Origin: Catenaria anguillulae PL171
Lineage: Eukaryota > Blastocladiomycota > Blastocladiomycetes > Blastocladiales > Catenariaceae
Reading direction: 5' to 3'
Length of the DNA stretch: 64,000 nucleotides
Assembly: GCA_002102555.1 (NCBI GenBank)
Contig: MCFL01000120.1
Coordinates: 1 to 64,000 of the forward strand
How positions within the stretch are numbered: the stretch's first letter is position 1; every line of letters begins with the position of its first letter. The position numbers were made by a program, and so were the translations under genes. Shown in pieces: positions 28,809-39,443 of the stretch. The notes beneath the pieces were generated by a model. That model was not told where the DNA came from, did no database searches, and saw only the letters and a list, made by a program, of their open reading frames with translations.

Positions 28809-31259
28809 ATGAATCAATCAATGGGATTTACACAAGGGAATGCCATCCAGTCAAATACACTCTATGCATTGCCGTTGACCCTCGCTCGGGACTCAGCAAC
28901 ACCTCACGTCTTCACCGCGGCCGCCCCTTCGAGTCGCGGCCTTCAGTATCCCATGTCGCCACCAGCAGCAGCCGCCAACAGCACCTCAGGCTCAGCTCAG
29001 CCGAGGCAGCCACACGCCGATCCGGTGGGAGTGGCATCACCCGGCGTCAACGCCCAGTCCAACCCGCTGTCGGATGCCTGGGCCGCCTGGATCGAGCAGC
29101 TCGTCGACGACCGCGTCCACCGCCGACTCTCGGAGCACTATGCTTCGCCCGATCCTTCCTCAGCATTATCATGCATACCCGTCGCACCAAGCAGTAAGCG
29201 GCTGTCTCTGACTCGAAGCAAACCCCGAGTACTCCGCCAGCAGCAGCAGGAAAAGTCCATGACCGCACACAGCCCTCAAGCTACACCGCGCTTGTCGCCT
29301 GCTTCCACCCCGCTTTCAGACAGCGACGACTCTGTCGAGGTCGTTGTGCTCGAAGACAGCGACTCGGACTCGCATGGCAGCCCATCTGCAAGGGACGAGG
29401 ACGGGTGGATCGACGAGGAACATACCGACACTGACCTTGTCGCCTCTGCAGCTGCAGGACGAGATGGCGGCGCAAGTAACGGCAACTCGACGGGCATCGA
29501 CGACGACGATGATGCTTCGTCCACCTCTTCTTCATCGTCCAGTGCCACAGACCCTTCCTCTGTATCTGGTAGCAGTGACCGAAACCACCATCACCATCAC
29601 CCGGGGCTCACGCTCGACCGCCTGTATCGCAGCTTTCGCGCATTCAAAATCACGCGCGAACGCAAGTACGCCCAGCTCGTGAGCCACGTGCGTACGGTCC
29701 AGGTGCTTGTTGCTCAGTGCTTTCTGGATATCGAGGATCTCAAGCAGGTCACAAATCAGTTGTGCCAGCATGCGAACGCGCAAATCATGAGTGGCCCCGC
29801 TGGTGCCGGGTATGGCGTGTATGGGAATGGGCACCAGCAACACAACAAGCAGACGGCGGTGGTGTTTTCGGGCAACGATCAGTCCATTTCAGCATCCAAC
29901 TACTCGTCATCCACGGCTTCGTCGTCGTCTTCATCCTCATCATCGTCAACGTCGGCAGTGTCCAATGCCAACAACAATACTCCTCCACTATCGTCGTCCC
30001 CCCGTTCTGTCCCCATTTCGCCACGGCATCAACATCACCAGCATCACATCACACCAACCTCGACCCCACCTCTCCCGATCCGCCCCGTCGCGTCTGCCGT
30101 GGAAGGCTCTGCAGCTGCGCTCCGCACCCTGCTGGAGCAATGCGACGATCCATCCCTGGTCGGCGCGTTTAGCGTCTCGATGCCGTCACCCACGGCTTCT
30201 GCTGCGGGCCACTCGTCTTCGTCTGCATCCTCATCCACGTCGTCGGCCATGTCAACGCACGCAGGCAGCGCTCCTTCCTCATCCACCGGCACCATGGCTG
30301 CAGGAGCACCCTCATCATCATCCGTGACAACGGCCTCGTCGGGCACATCTACCATGGCCGCCCTTGCGCACCTACTTGAATCGTGCTCGCCCGTCATGGC
30401 GTCTGGCAAGCTCGCGTCAGGCCACTCGCCGCTCACCTCGTCGTCCACCACGCGCCTGCCCATCTCGCCACCAAGGCGCCATGCGCACTTGACGTCACCC
30501 TCTGCCACTTCGCTCCACTCGTACTCTCAGTCGCAATCGCAATCGCACCAGCCGTGGCCTAACTCGTCATCAAATCCACGCTCGCCAACACCCAAATCAC
30601 CGAAAATCCGTGTGGGCTTACCCACACCGCTTGCGCGCATGGCCGCGGCTGCCAACCTGACGTCAACCTCGTCTTCGTCTGCATACTCTTCGACCCATGC
30701 GGGCGTGCCTTCCCCGTCCGCAGCCGCCTCGGCACACTTTACTCATCCACCGCCATTTTCGCCTGGCCCTTTTGCCTCGTCGCCCGCCACCAACATGCCC
30801 TTGCTGCCGCCCACGCCCACACGTTCGGGGACCGCAGGCGACGCGTTCCGCAAACTTGCGCCGCCGCCGCCACCGCCGGCGCCAGCACCAGCGGCATGGA
30901 CTTCTGGATCGCCCACGACCGATGTGTTTACGCACCGGAACGCATCCACCACCTCCGTGTCGGGCACGGGTGTAGGCACATTGGTGGATCCCCAAGTGCT
31001 GGCCATCTTGAACTCGCCGCGTGCAGTGGCACGCAAAACACACAAGCCCCGGCAATCGCCGGGCAAGCCTACCGACCGAATTGGTGCAACCGCTACTGGA
31101 ACGGGCGACGAGAGTGCGACGGGATCGTCGCCCATGCAAGGCGGCAGTGGCAGCAGCAGTGCTCAGCGGTTGGCGTGGCCGGCGTTGGCAGAGCATACCA
31201 GTCCGACGCAGGCGAGTGCAGCGCCCGCGTCTGCATCTGCGTCTGCGCCTGGATCGTGA
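28809..31259 (+). CDS. long serine-rich, largely disordered protein
   Basis: Intronless frame of 816 aa with ATG at 28809 and TGA. Almost entirely low complexity: Ser/Thr/Pro runs, an acidic stretch around residues 175-245 (VEVVVLEDSDSDS), poly-Ser runs and a His cluster. The only ordered-looking part is about residues 268-330 (LDRLYRSFRAFKITRERKYA, then HVRTVQVLVAQCFLDIEDL), which should form a helical or coiled-coil hairpin. Near the C-terminus VDPQVLAILNSPRAVA is followed by a basic Lys/Arg patch. A regulatory or scaffold protein is likely; the family was not recognised. Long reading frame and biased third positions support coding. Confidence 0.7.
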   Translation: MNQSMGFTQGNAIQSNTLYALPLTLARDSATPHVFTAAAPSSRGLQYPMSPPAAAANSTSGSAQPRQPHADPVGVASPGVNAQSNPLSDAWAAWIEQLVDDRVHRRLSEHYASPDPSSALSCIPVAPSSKRLSLTRSKPRVLRQQQQEKSMTAHSPQATPRLSPASTPLSDSDDSVEVVVLEDSDSDSHGSPSARDEDGWIDEEHTDTDLVASAAAGRDGGASNGNSTGIDDDDDASSTSSSSSSATDPSSVSGSSDRNHHHHHPGLTLDRLYRSFRAFKITRERKYAQLVSHVRTVQVLVAQCFLDIEDLKQVTNQLCQHANAQIMSGPAGAGYGVYGNGHQQHNKQTAVVFSGNDQSISASNYSSSTASSSSSSSSSSTSAVSNANNNTPPLSSSPRSVPISPRHQHHQHHITPTSTPPLPIRPVASAVEGSAAALRTLLEQCDDPSLVGAFSVSMPSPTASAAGHSSSSASSSTSSAMSTHAGSAPSSSTGTMAAGAPSSSSVTTASSGTSTMAALAHLLESCSPVMASGKLASGHSPLTSSSTTRLPISPPRRHAHLTSPSATSLHSYSQSQSQSHQPWPNSSSNPRSPTPKSPKIRVGLPTPLARMAAAANLTSTSSSSAYSSTHAGVPSPSAAASAHFTHPPPFSPGPFASSPATNMPLLPPTPTRSGTAGDAFRKLAPPPPPPAPAPAAWTSGSPTTDVFTHRNASTTSVSGTGVGTLVDPQVLAILNSPRAVARKTHKPRQSPGKPTDRIGATATGTGDESATGSSPMQGGSGSSSAQRLAWPALAEHTSPTQASAAPASASASAPGS

Positions 31260-31679
31260 AAGGGATGGTTGCAATTGGTTGATTGGATTTCGATAACTCG
31301 TGTCATGTTTTGAACGGTTTTGTGCAAGGCCGCCGCATCTTCTTTTCAAGGCATGGTCCCCTTCACGTTTTGGTGTTTCTCTTGTTGTTGCCATCGATTT
31401 TTATCCTGTTCATTGTGTATGTATACTTTCTCCTGTCCCTTGCCATGCCCATCCCCGCATCAAACTTGCACGTTGTTCCCCATTCCATTTCGAACGAGGA
31501 GTTGCATTTCGTAGGACGAGTCAATATATACAAGACGTCCATCACGAGATAAGATTGGGAACCATGAGCCGGACGCGGAGCTCCGATGGGCCAATGAAAG
31601 ATATGGACAAATGAAAGCAAACAAGAGGTGGTGGGGTGTTGTTGAAGATGGACCAAGTGAACATCTGGAAAGGGTTACC
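31260..31679. other. intergenic between convergent genes
   Basis: Lies between the stop codons of the Ser-rich gene (+) and the B12D gene (-), so it holds both 3' ends. No gene seen. Confidence 0.5.
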
Positions 31680-32107
31680 TTACTGGGCCTTGCTTTGCCA
31701 CGACACGGGATCCACGCCCTGGTTGGCGCGCAAGCGCAAGTGCGGGTCGTACACGGTCTTGTCCCACATTTTGTAGAAGGCATCTACATACACAGGAGGG
31801 ATCATGTCATGTCATGCCATGGCATTGCTATGATGCATGAGTAACGCGTCCACTGGCATTCATTGCTGAGCAGCAAGAACGTACAGCCAAGGCCGGCAGT
31901 CACGGCGGAAAACAGAGGCACGAGTTCTGGGGTTTGGCGAATGAACGAGGCGGCAGACCGGCTACATGTGGACGATAGCAGAGACAGCGTGTGTCAATCA
32001 TAAAGGTCGGGAACCGGACCCGGTTGGGACACGCAGGACGGGCCGGGGCCGTCAACGTTCACGCACCGCGTCTTGCCACGAACGAGACCAGCGAGAAGAC
32101 CGCTCAT
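31680..32107 (-). CDS. B12D/NDUFA4-like small mitochondrial membrane protein
   Basis: Three small exons: 32107-32067, 31961-31885 and 31783-31680; donors GTGCGT and GTACGT; 73 aa with TAA stop. No single frame covers it, so it is easily missed. The product starts MSGLLAGLVRGKTRRSAASF (targeting-like, basic), followed by RQTPELVPLFSAVTAGLGYA, a hydrophobic helix after a Pro-Glu-x-x-Pro-Leu motif, and WDKTVYDPHLRLRANQGVDP. The PE-(V/L)-(I/V)-P-L helix followed by a DP-x-(V/L)-R segment is the B12D pattern found in the MLRQ/NDUFA4 class of respiratory-chain-associated proteins. Inner mitochondrial membrane location is expected from the family. Confidence 0.78.
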
Positions 32108-32925
32108 GATGATGAAAATGGAATGGGAAAATAGTTGCGAAGTTGTTTTCAGTAGTACAATAGCGTAGCTAGAGCGCGTGATGGTGGCAATGCAATACCA
32201 ACAACGAAGAGAGAGGGAGGGGACCGCCTCCCTTTTGTACTCTTGCCAAATGCCAAACGAGTCCTTTTTCTTCCGTTAACATGAATAAGTAAATTGGCTC
32301 ACACTCTCCAGATTGCCCGCAAAAGTGCGCAAGTGCCACCTGCTGCTGGCGAAGAAAAACGGACCGCGTGACCGCTTTTTTTTCGTGACAAAATCCATTA
32401 ACATCGCAATACTTGCCGCCGCTGCCGCTGGGGCCGCGCTTCTGTTCGCGGCGTTCTTGCGGGCTTGGTGTCATGTCCTTCGTCCAGTGGGCAACGCCAC
32501 CGGCGAACGTGCCAACTCATGCATCCCGGCGTGAACCTGGGCTCGAGCATGTCACTACCGAGCTGTTGCCTTCTGTTGGCAAGAGAGTGAGGGCATAGTA
32601 GGTAATATGTATTTAAATACAACAAAACCAGGGTGGAGGGGGAGACAATAGCAATACCAATTGATCGAGAAGACAACAACAAAAAAAGCGAGTGGCAAGG
32701 ATCCGTGAAACCCAAAAAGCAAGACAAGAAAACGACGATGAGAAAAAAAAAAAAAATGAGATGTGTTGCGCACTGTAGTAGTGTGTGTGGCGACGGTGGG
32801 TGATTGAGTAAAGAAAACATACGGCGTACACGAAAGAGGCAGCAGCAGATCGGAACAAAGACAACAACAGGATGGCTGTTGAACAAAAAAAGGTGGACTG
32901 ACTAGTAGAAAAAACCGGGGGTTCT
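32108..32925. other. intergenic, possible short spliced gene
   Basis: On the plus strand 32396-32465 encodes a hydrophobic stretch (NIAILAAAAAGAALLFAAFL), and an overlapping frame at about 32476-32598 reads MSFVQWATPPANVPTHASRR to a TAG. They might be parts of a small spliced membrane protein, but no start or consistent exon chain was found. The rest is A-rich or T-rich with no coding signal. Confidence 0.3.
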
Positions 32926-35859
32926 TTACTGAGACACGTCCATGCGATCGTCATCCAATTCGCGACTGGGCAACGGATCCCGGCCCTCGTCCTGCCGCCG
33001 GATACCTTGCATGTCCTCGTCCTCGTCCTCGTGCTCGTCCTCGTCGTCATCGCGAAAAAAGCCCTTGAACCCAACCGCACTTGGCGTCGGACACTCGCCC
33101 TCGACCACACGGGGTGTTGGTGGCAATGCTGCCAATCCACCCGCGCCATTGGCGCTCGCGCGTGCAGCCGCCGCCTGCATGCGCATGCCCTTGCGCAATC
33201 CAGTCGGCGCGCTCGCTAGTATCGGCGGCGGGGCCAGCCGTTTGCCAACAAGTGCGGGCACGGGCGGAACATGACTTTGGAATGTCGAGGGCGTTGCGGG
33301 CTGCACGGGCAATTGAATGTCGAGTTCGGGCGGAATTGCAAGCATGGGCGGCAGAGGAGGCGGCGGCACGGCAGATGCCAGAGTCGGAGCCGACGACTGC
33401 GGATACGCCAAAGCAGAAGCAGAAGCGGGCGGCAAGGCGGGGACGGGCGGCACATTGTCGCCGAGACCAACAATCATGGGGAGCGTTGGCGCAAGGGACA
33501 CGACAGGCGCAGATGTAGCGGCGGCCCCTCCCTCAGGGGCGCGCGGTAAATTGATGGTGTTGATCCTTGGCGGCGGCGTGCCGCGCTTCATTTTGATGGG
33601 CGGCTTGCTAAGCAAGAGTGTCGGCGCGGGCGATGCCACTACCGGCTGAACGTCTGAAACATGTGCTGCAGTTGTTGTTGTTGGTGGTGGTGGAGGCAGT
33701 GCGAGCTGGAATGAAGGTGGAACTATGGGCACCGCAGGAACTTGATCGGAAGCGTCATGCATGTCCGGAAGCGGATAACTTGCGGGAATGTTTGGATTGC
33801 TTCTCGACCTCGGGCGACTCGAGGCTGTTCCACCACCATGTGCGCCTGCTGCTGCTGCTGCTGCTGCCGCGGCCGACGATGCAACCACGGGCGTCAGCAT
33901 TCCCGACACGTGAGGCGTGCGCGGGGTCCCGAGGGGCGAGCCCGCGACTGCCGCGGCAGCTGCCACGGCCGCTTGTGCCTGAGCGGCGGCTTTGGCGTTG
34001 GCGCTCATGGGGCCCGCCCGTGTTGCGGCCATGAGGTCCGGGTCCGTCAGTGGGAATGCATCGAGCATGGCGGATTGCGGCGACACGAGCGACGTGTGTG
34101 CGGAAATGGACGAGGTGATGGAACAAATGGATGACATGTGCGGGTTGCGCGCCGGGCCGGATGCTAGTCGAGTCGGCGTGGCACTGCCCGGGGCACAAGA
34201 CAACGAGGAGGACGACGATGACGACGCCATGGGCAATGCTGGAGATGATGTACCGAGGGTCGGCGTCGAGATGGTGGCAGCTGATAACCGCCGAATGGGT
34301 CTTGCGGGCGATGCAAATGCCATGGGCGAGTCGACTGACGCGGCTGTGAGCGGGGTAGCGGGTGGATGCAGACCAAACGAATCGTCGTGTCCGAGTGGTG
34401 TGGGCAAGGAAGTGAATGCCGTCATGAACGAGCATGGCGTGTCGGGTGGCGACGACGCGGCAGATTCGGGATGTGATGCGGCACGTGCATGCGCAGCGGT
34501 TGTGGCAACCAACATGACTTGCGCAACGTGGTCCATGAGTGGTGGTGGTGGTGGCGGTGGCAGAGGGCGTGTGTGTTGAGCATGTCCGTTGTCCACGTCC
34601 ATCATGTCATCGACATGGTCGTCGTGCCGGTCAAGGTCGGATGACAATGAGTGCGCCTGGTGCTCTGCAGCAACGGCAACGGATGGGGGATTGGCAAGCA
34701 ATGCGGCTGGTGAATCCGTTGGCTGATTGTTTCGTTCAGGCGATGCCTCCAACGAAAGAGATTGAGGAGGAGGAGGAGGAGGATGGTCTCCAGGCAACTC
34801 GAGGTCCATGGCAAACTCGACGAGCTGGCAAACGAGGTGCATGTTTGGTGAAATGTTGCGACGTGCCTTGACATGCTCGTACGCGGTGCGAAACCCCCAT
34901 TTTGCCTTCCACATGAGGTAGGCCAAGACCACGGCTGCGGATCGTGACACGCCGCACATGCAATGGACGAGCACGGGGCGGCCCGCCACGAGATGCGTGT
35001 CGATAAAGGCGAGCGCCGTGGGCAGGTGGTCGGCCAGGTTGGGAGCGTGCGACATGGGAATGTGCAAGTAGTGGGTGGCGCGGTTGGCCTGAGCGGTACG
35101 CGGCGACAATGGAGCGAGTTCCTCGGCGACGTTGAGGACGGCAATCGAGTCTGGTGGGACCGAGGGGATGGACCCGAGACCAGCACGCAGGTAGTGGAGC
35201 GAGTGCTGTGAGCCGAGGTAGAGGTTGTTGGCCACCAGTGTTGGCGGGTAAAGCGAGGGGGAGACCAGCATGGGCTGGTCGGTGGGGTCCATGAGGAGGG
35301 GTGACGTTGGGAGCGAGAGCGACAGGGAACGGGAGGCTCGGCGTTGAAGGAGCGATGGGCGGGCACTGTTGCTGGTGTTTGTGGAGGACGATGAGGATGA
35401 GTTGGAGTTTGAGCGTGGGCGCACGCCCAAAGGTAGAGTCGCAGCACCAGCCGCCGCCGCCTCGGTCGAAGGAATGAGGGGCGAGGACGACGTGGAGGGA
35501 ATGAGGGGCAGGGGCGAGGGGGCGGGCGATGACAGGGAGGACGGGTTATGGTTGTGGCTGTGGTTGTGGCTGTGGCGATGAACGAGAGGCAGAGACGGGG
35601 GAACAGAGACGGAGACGGAGACGGAGGCGAGCGACAGTGGGCGCATCATGGGTGTGGTTGTGGGCCGGGACGTCGGCGCAGGAACGGCAGAGTCGGCCGG
35701 CGTCGGGTGTTGCGGATGTGGATGGTTCAAGGTCAGGCTGGAAGTGCGCAGAGTGTTGAGCGAGGCATTGGCATTGGCATTGGCATTGGTATTGGGACTG
35801 TTGGCACTATTGGCACCGTTAACGTTGGCAAACGAAGGCATTCTTGCGTGCAATTGCAT
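32926..35859 (-). CDS. dual-specificity protein phosphatase with very long disordered tail
   Basis: Intronless frame of 977 aa from the ATG at 35859. Residues 1-200 are low complexity, including an Asn-Ala repeat. The catalytic domain spans about residues 205-365: VANNLYLGSQHSLHYLRAGL, SIAVLNVAEELAP, HYLHIPMSHAPNLADHLPTA, the P-loop VHCMCGVSRSAAVVLAYLMW (nucleophile Cys300, Arg306) and HVKARRNISPNMHLVCQL. The general-acid Asp normally found about 30 residues before the Cys is not obvious (SHAPNLADHL offers one candidate). From about 370 to the end the protein is Pro/Ser/Ala-rich with poly-Pro runs. The domain is of the MAPK-phosphatase/DUSP type and should act on phospho-Tyr/Ser/Thr; substrates unknown. 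Confidence 0.88.
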   Translation of the reverse strand: MQLHARMPSFANVNGANSANSPNTNANANANASLNTLRTSSLTLNHPHPQHPTPADSAVPAPTSRPTTTPMMRPLSLASVSVSVSVPPSLPLVHRHSHNHSHNHNPSSLSSPAPSPLPLIPSTSSSPLIPSTEAAAAGAATLPLGVRPRSNSNSSSSSSTNTSNSARPSLLQRRASRSLSLSLPTSPLLMDPTDQPMLVSPSLYPPTLVANNLYLGSQHSLHYLRAGLGSIPSVPPDSIAVLNVAEELAPLSPRTAQANRATHYLHIPMSHAPNLADHLPTALAFIDTHLVAGRPVLVHCMCGVSRSAAVVLAYLMWKAKWGFRTAYEHVKARRNISPNMHLVCQLVEFAMDLELPGDHPPPPPPQSLSLEASPERNNQPTDSPAALLANPPSVAVAAEHQAHSLSSDLDRHDDHVDDMMDVDNGHAQHTRPLPPPPPPPLMDHVAQVMLVATTAAHARAASHPESAASSPPDTPCSFMTAFTSLPTPLGHDDSFGLHPPATPLTAASVDSPMAFASPARPIRRLSAATISTPTLGTSSPALPMASSSSSSSLSCAPGSATPTRLASGPARNPHMSSICSITSSISAHTSLVSPQSAMLDAFPLTDPDLMAATRAGPMSANAKAAAQAQAAVAAAAAVAGSPLGTPRTPHVSGMLTPVVASSAAAAAAAAAGAHGGGTASSRPRSRSNPNIPASYPLPDMHDASDQVPAVPIVPPSFQLALPPPPPTTTTAAHVSDVQPVVASPAPTLLLSKPPIKMKRGTPPPRINTINLPRAPEGGAAATSAPVVSLAPTLPMIVGLGDNVPPVPALPPASASALAYPQSSAPTLASAVPPPPLPPMLAIPPELDIQLPVQPATPSTFQSHVPPVPALVGKRLAPPPILASAPTGLRKGMRMQAAAARASANGAGGLAALPPTPRVVEGECPTPSAVGFKGFFRDDDEDEHEDEDEDMQGIRRQDEGRDPLPSRELDDDRMDVSQ
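35766..35808. repeat. hexanucleotide tandem repeat (ATTGGC)n
   Basis: Consecutive ATTGGC units within the phosphatase reading frame; on the minus strand they encode an Asn-Ala run. Likely length-polymorphic. Confidence 0.8.
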
Positions 35860-38209
35860 TTTGGCAACGATTGAATATTAACTGTGCAACGGCCTGGCTC
35901 TATGGAAACAGGATATGGAGTAAGTGCACACATCCATATGCACATACAGACTCAGTCAGTCAGTCACAGTCATTCAAGTTCCACCTGTTCCGCTCCTCTG
36001 GCACAGCCAACTGCCATCTGCATACTACAGAACTGCGGGAGCTCATCAACCGCCTGGGCTGGGCTGAATGCTGAGCGGCTGGCTGGCCGAGGTAGGGCTC
36101 GGCCCAACGGCCCAAAAACAACGCACCTGGACAATTGCAACCAAACACCCAAGGATTGCGCTCGAAATGGTCAGTGCGGCGCGGGCGGCACCGAGCTCGA
36201 GCTGGACAAGGATGCACTGAACTGGAACTGAACTGAATTGAGGTCGAGGTATCGACTGCGAAGCAAGCCGTGGCGGCTGGACTGGGCTGGACTGGGCTGT
36301 TGAGTGTTGAGGCAGCTTCTGCGCACAAAAACAAAATCAATGAGGCATCAGTCTCAATCGAATTCAGCTCCACATACCCCTGCTGAATGCAAAGGGCACA
36401 ATGCGGGACAAACCAACAGGAAGGAGCGAGGAGCTGGGCAATGTGAAGCAAATGCGACGAGTGTTTGCGAACGTGGAGGTCGGGGGAGGGGCGGGGGCAA
36501 CTGGTCAATAGTAAATGGTAGGCGACAAGGGACGGGGATAAGTCAAGTCAAGTCAAAGAAGGATTGTTGGTATGACCCAGTGGTCTGGGTCATACGCAGA
36601 TCGCAGTTCGCACAGAAGCACACGCACCGACCAAACAAAAGAACAATGCCCGTCGCACTCGTAAAAATAGTACCAACGTGTAACAACTAGCGCTCCATCT
36701 GTCCACCAGATCAGACCAAATTACCGATTGTTCGTTGTCCCGTTGAGACAGGGGTGGTTGAGAGTAGAGCAACTTCAGGTGAATGACTGACCAAGACAGT
36801 GGGTGTGTGTGAGGTACTCGAGTGAGTGAGTGAGGGAGGATAAATCCTATCTATGATGAATGAATTTTGAATGCCGAGGCAGAAAACCCTCCGAGTGTGC
36901 CAGTGTGTCAGCGATCCATGGGATCGATTGAGTGCAACCAGCAAAGAAAAAAAAATCATTGGATAGAGCTCGAGGCCGAATATTAAAGTCGGTACACCAA
37001 TAGCACCGATCATGAATGACACATTTGCGGTGGTGGGACAAACCAATAAAACAAAACGGGTCGGGTAATTTATCCCCTTTCCGAGCACTTGCACTCATTG
37101 GGCTGGCCAATGTGGTGCATGGGAAATGAAAAAAAGGCAGCGATAGTGCTTTGCGCTTGCGCTTACAAGGCACACTGGAAGTGAAAAGAGATGCACCATG
37201 CATCGCCAGTACTTCGAGGCGTACATAAAGGTAGAGCATGCTTGGCGAAATGGCCGGTGAATCCAACGTAGGAAGGAACGTACAGTACCGATCCGTCCGA
37301 ATGAGCGTTTCGGAGAGGGCGGTCAGCCAATGACTTCTTTGAAATTTCTTATGAAATGTCTTGTCGTCTAAGGATCTCCTACTGAATCGCAAGCAGAAAC
37401 GAAAGAAGAACAGGAAGAGCAAGAACAAGACTTGACACGTCCTTTGCGTCCATTGCGAGCATGGAATGGGATCCAGCGGTCATTTGTACCAACATGGTCG
37501 TTTCAGGAAAGAAAAAAAAAAAAAAAACTGTATAGTGTCGTCGTCTGTTGAAAAGCATCATGCGTGCGTGAGAATTTGCACGGGAGCGGGCGCTCGCTGC
37601 GCGCGCTTGCACTTGTGCAAAAGACCGTTTCGAGAGGAAAGAAACAAGAATGTGCGGGCACATGTCTCACCATATGCATGCTTGCGATCGGTTTCTTGGC
37701 GATGAGACCGTACATGTCGCACATTTCCAGCGGAAGGGAGATTGGAATTGGTCTGAGCTTCGTGAGAGGAAGATAAATCTCGTGAGTTGCCAGAGTGACC
37801 GAGAGGTAAACATGAAAGCGGCATAAACCTCGCCAAAAGGAAAACATGGCCTTTCGGTTGCGTTGATCGCATTCCAAATAAGCATTGTCCGAAAACGCTA
37901 GATGGATGGGTACGTATTAATTTGCACATGGAGCGTGTGGACAGGTCATTTCCAGTACATTTGCTGCGATGTGAGTCAGAGAGCGGATGCAGGACAAGAG
38001 AGACGCACACAGAGCCAGAGAACCGACAGACGAGAATCGAAACCCAAAGTGGGACGCCGATCCAATCCAAGAAAAATGTGTCATTGAGGAGTCATTCTTG
38101 CGCCGCAAGCAGTGTACAAATGGACATATGAGTATCACATAGTTGACTCAATGGAAATTGGTATTCACTCTGCGAAACCAGCCAAATGCAAAGGGAATAA
38201 AGCACCACC
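35860..38209. other. 2.3-kb stretch without a supported gene
   Basis: Many short frames on both strands, none with a recognisable motif. The longest, minus 37428-36847, is Phe/Ser/Leu-rich without conservation. Contains A-rich runs (37510-37527) and short direct repeats such as AGTCAAGTCAAGTCA near 36541. It lies between the divergent phosphatase and peptidyl-tRNA hydrolase genes and probably holds long 5' leaders or a non-coding RNA. Confidence 0.4.
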
Positions 38210-39181
38210 ATGCCTCGGTCTCTATCTCTGTCTTCGTACTTGCACCCCTTTTTCACTTGCCGGCCGTCAGCTTCAAGTCTTGCATCGATTCCCATCGCTT
38301 CTCGCGCCGCCTCTGCCTCTGCCGCCATGATGTCAACCACCGCGTCACCAACATCCGAATACCTCGTCGTCGGCCTCGGCAACCACGGCTCGCCATACAC
38401 CAAGACCAGGCACAATGTGGGCCAGCTGGTGCTGGAACACCTTGCCGAGCGCCTCAACACGCCCTGGGTCAAGTGCCGAGGATACGACCAGACAACCGTG
38501 TCGCTTGCGGCCGTCATGCATGCCATCGACAAGGACAAGGTCCATTCTTGGATGCCCAAGAGGCCAAAACAACCCAAGACCAGTCCAAAGGCCGCTTCCA
38601 AGCGGGCCAAGGCGGTTTCTCGGAACTTGGCTGATGGATGCCCCGTCGATTCACCACCCCCGGCCGAATCCGCTGATACAGAAGAGGAGCCACCAGTCGA
38701 GCCCTTCGACCCACACTCGATCCATCTGCGTCTCGTCCGCCTTCACTCGTTCATGAACCTTGCTGGCGACAAGTTCCGGCTCGCACTACGAGACTCGTCC
38801 ATTGCCCCCACGGGCTTTTCCAAATCCTTGCCCGACCGCCCGCCCGTCCTCGTCTTGCACGACCACCTCGACAAACCGCTCGGCACGCTGTCGTTTAAAG
38901 CGTCGGGATCTGCGGGTGGCCACAATGGGATCCGGTCCATTCACGCAACACTCAAGTCGGAGCGCGTGGAGCGGTTGCAAGTCGGAATTGGACGGCCAAT
39001 CGACAAGGCTCAGGTGAGCGAGTATGTGTTGCAGCGGTTTGCGCCCGGGGAGGCGACGGGCGTTCGGGAGAGGGTGGCGCCTGTGGCATGGGCGCTGGTG
39101 TGCGAGTGGGTCGAGAGGGTGGCGAGAGAGCAAGATGGAGTGCCGGTCCTGTGTAAGGTCGGGTTGAGTGACGATGAGTAA
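38210..39181 (+). CDS. PTH1: peptidyl-tRNA hydrolase, Pth1 family (probably mitochondrial)
   Basis: Intronless, 323 aa. An Arg/Ser/Ala-rich N-terminus (about 1-45, SSLASIPIASRAASASAA) looks like a mitochondrial presequence. The enzyme follows: YLVVGLGNHGSPYTKTRHNV with catalytic His68, SFMNLAGDKF with Asn183, VLHDHLDKPLGTLSFK with Asp218 and SAGGHNGIRSI with Asn239, all the residues known to bind substrate or catalyse in bacterial Pth. It cleaves the ester bond of peptidyl-tRNA dropped from ribosomes. A Lys/Pro-rich insert of roughly 50 residues (about 110-165) is absent from bacterial enzymes and should loop out of the fold. Confidence 0.95.
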   Translation: MPRSLSLSSYLHPFFTCRPSASSLASIPIASRAASASAAMMSTTASPTSEYLVVGLGNHGSPYTKTRHNVGQLVLEHLAERLNTPWVKCRGYDQTTVSLAAVMHAIDKDKVHSWMPKRPKQPKTSPKAASKRAKAVSRNLADGCPVDSPPPAESADTEEEPPVEPFDPHSIHLRLVRLHSFMNLAGDKFRLALRDSSIAPTGFSKSLPDRPPVLVLHDHLDKPLGTLSFKASGSAGGHNGIRSIHATLKSERVERLQVGIGRPIDKAQVSEYVLQRFAPGEATGVRERVAPVAWALVCEWVERVAREQDGVPVLCKVGLSDDE

Positions 39182-39443
39182 GAACAAATGGCGTGACGAC
39201 CTGAACTAGAATCCATTCATGATTTCATAATAGATTCCCGGAATGCAAAACAACACGAGATTGTCGTTCTTGATGGAGAGCTCGATTACGAAATTATTTA
39301 AATACACGTAATACACATAGCAGAGGGACATGCGTGCTTGGACCCGATGCAATGCAATGCAATAATCTTTCCGACATGCCTTGAGTGCGCCCTCGACAAC
39401 GACAAGCACCCATTCCATTCGGTCCCACTTTCGCACTGCACTC

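Noticed and set aside
36847-37428. 193-codon minus-strand frame rich in Phe, Ser and Leu
   Set aside because: No conserved motif, irregular codon use and no sign of splicing to a larger gene.
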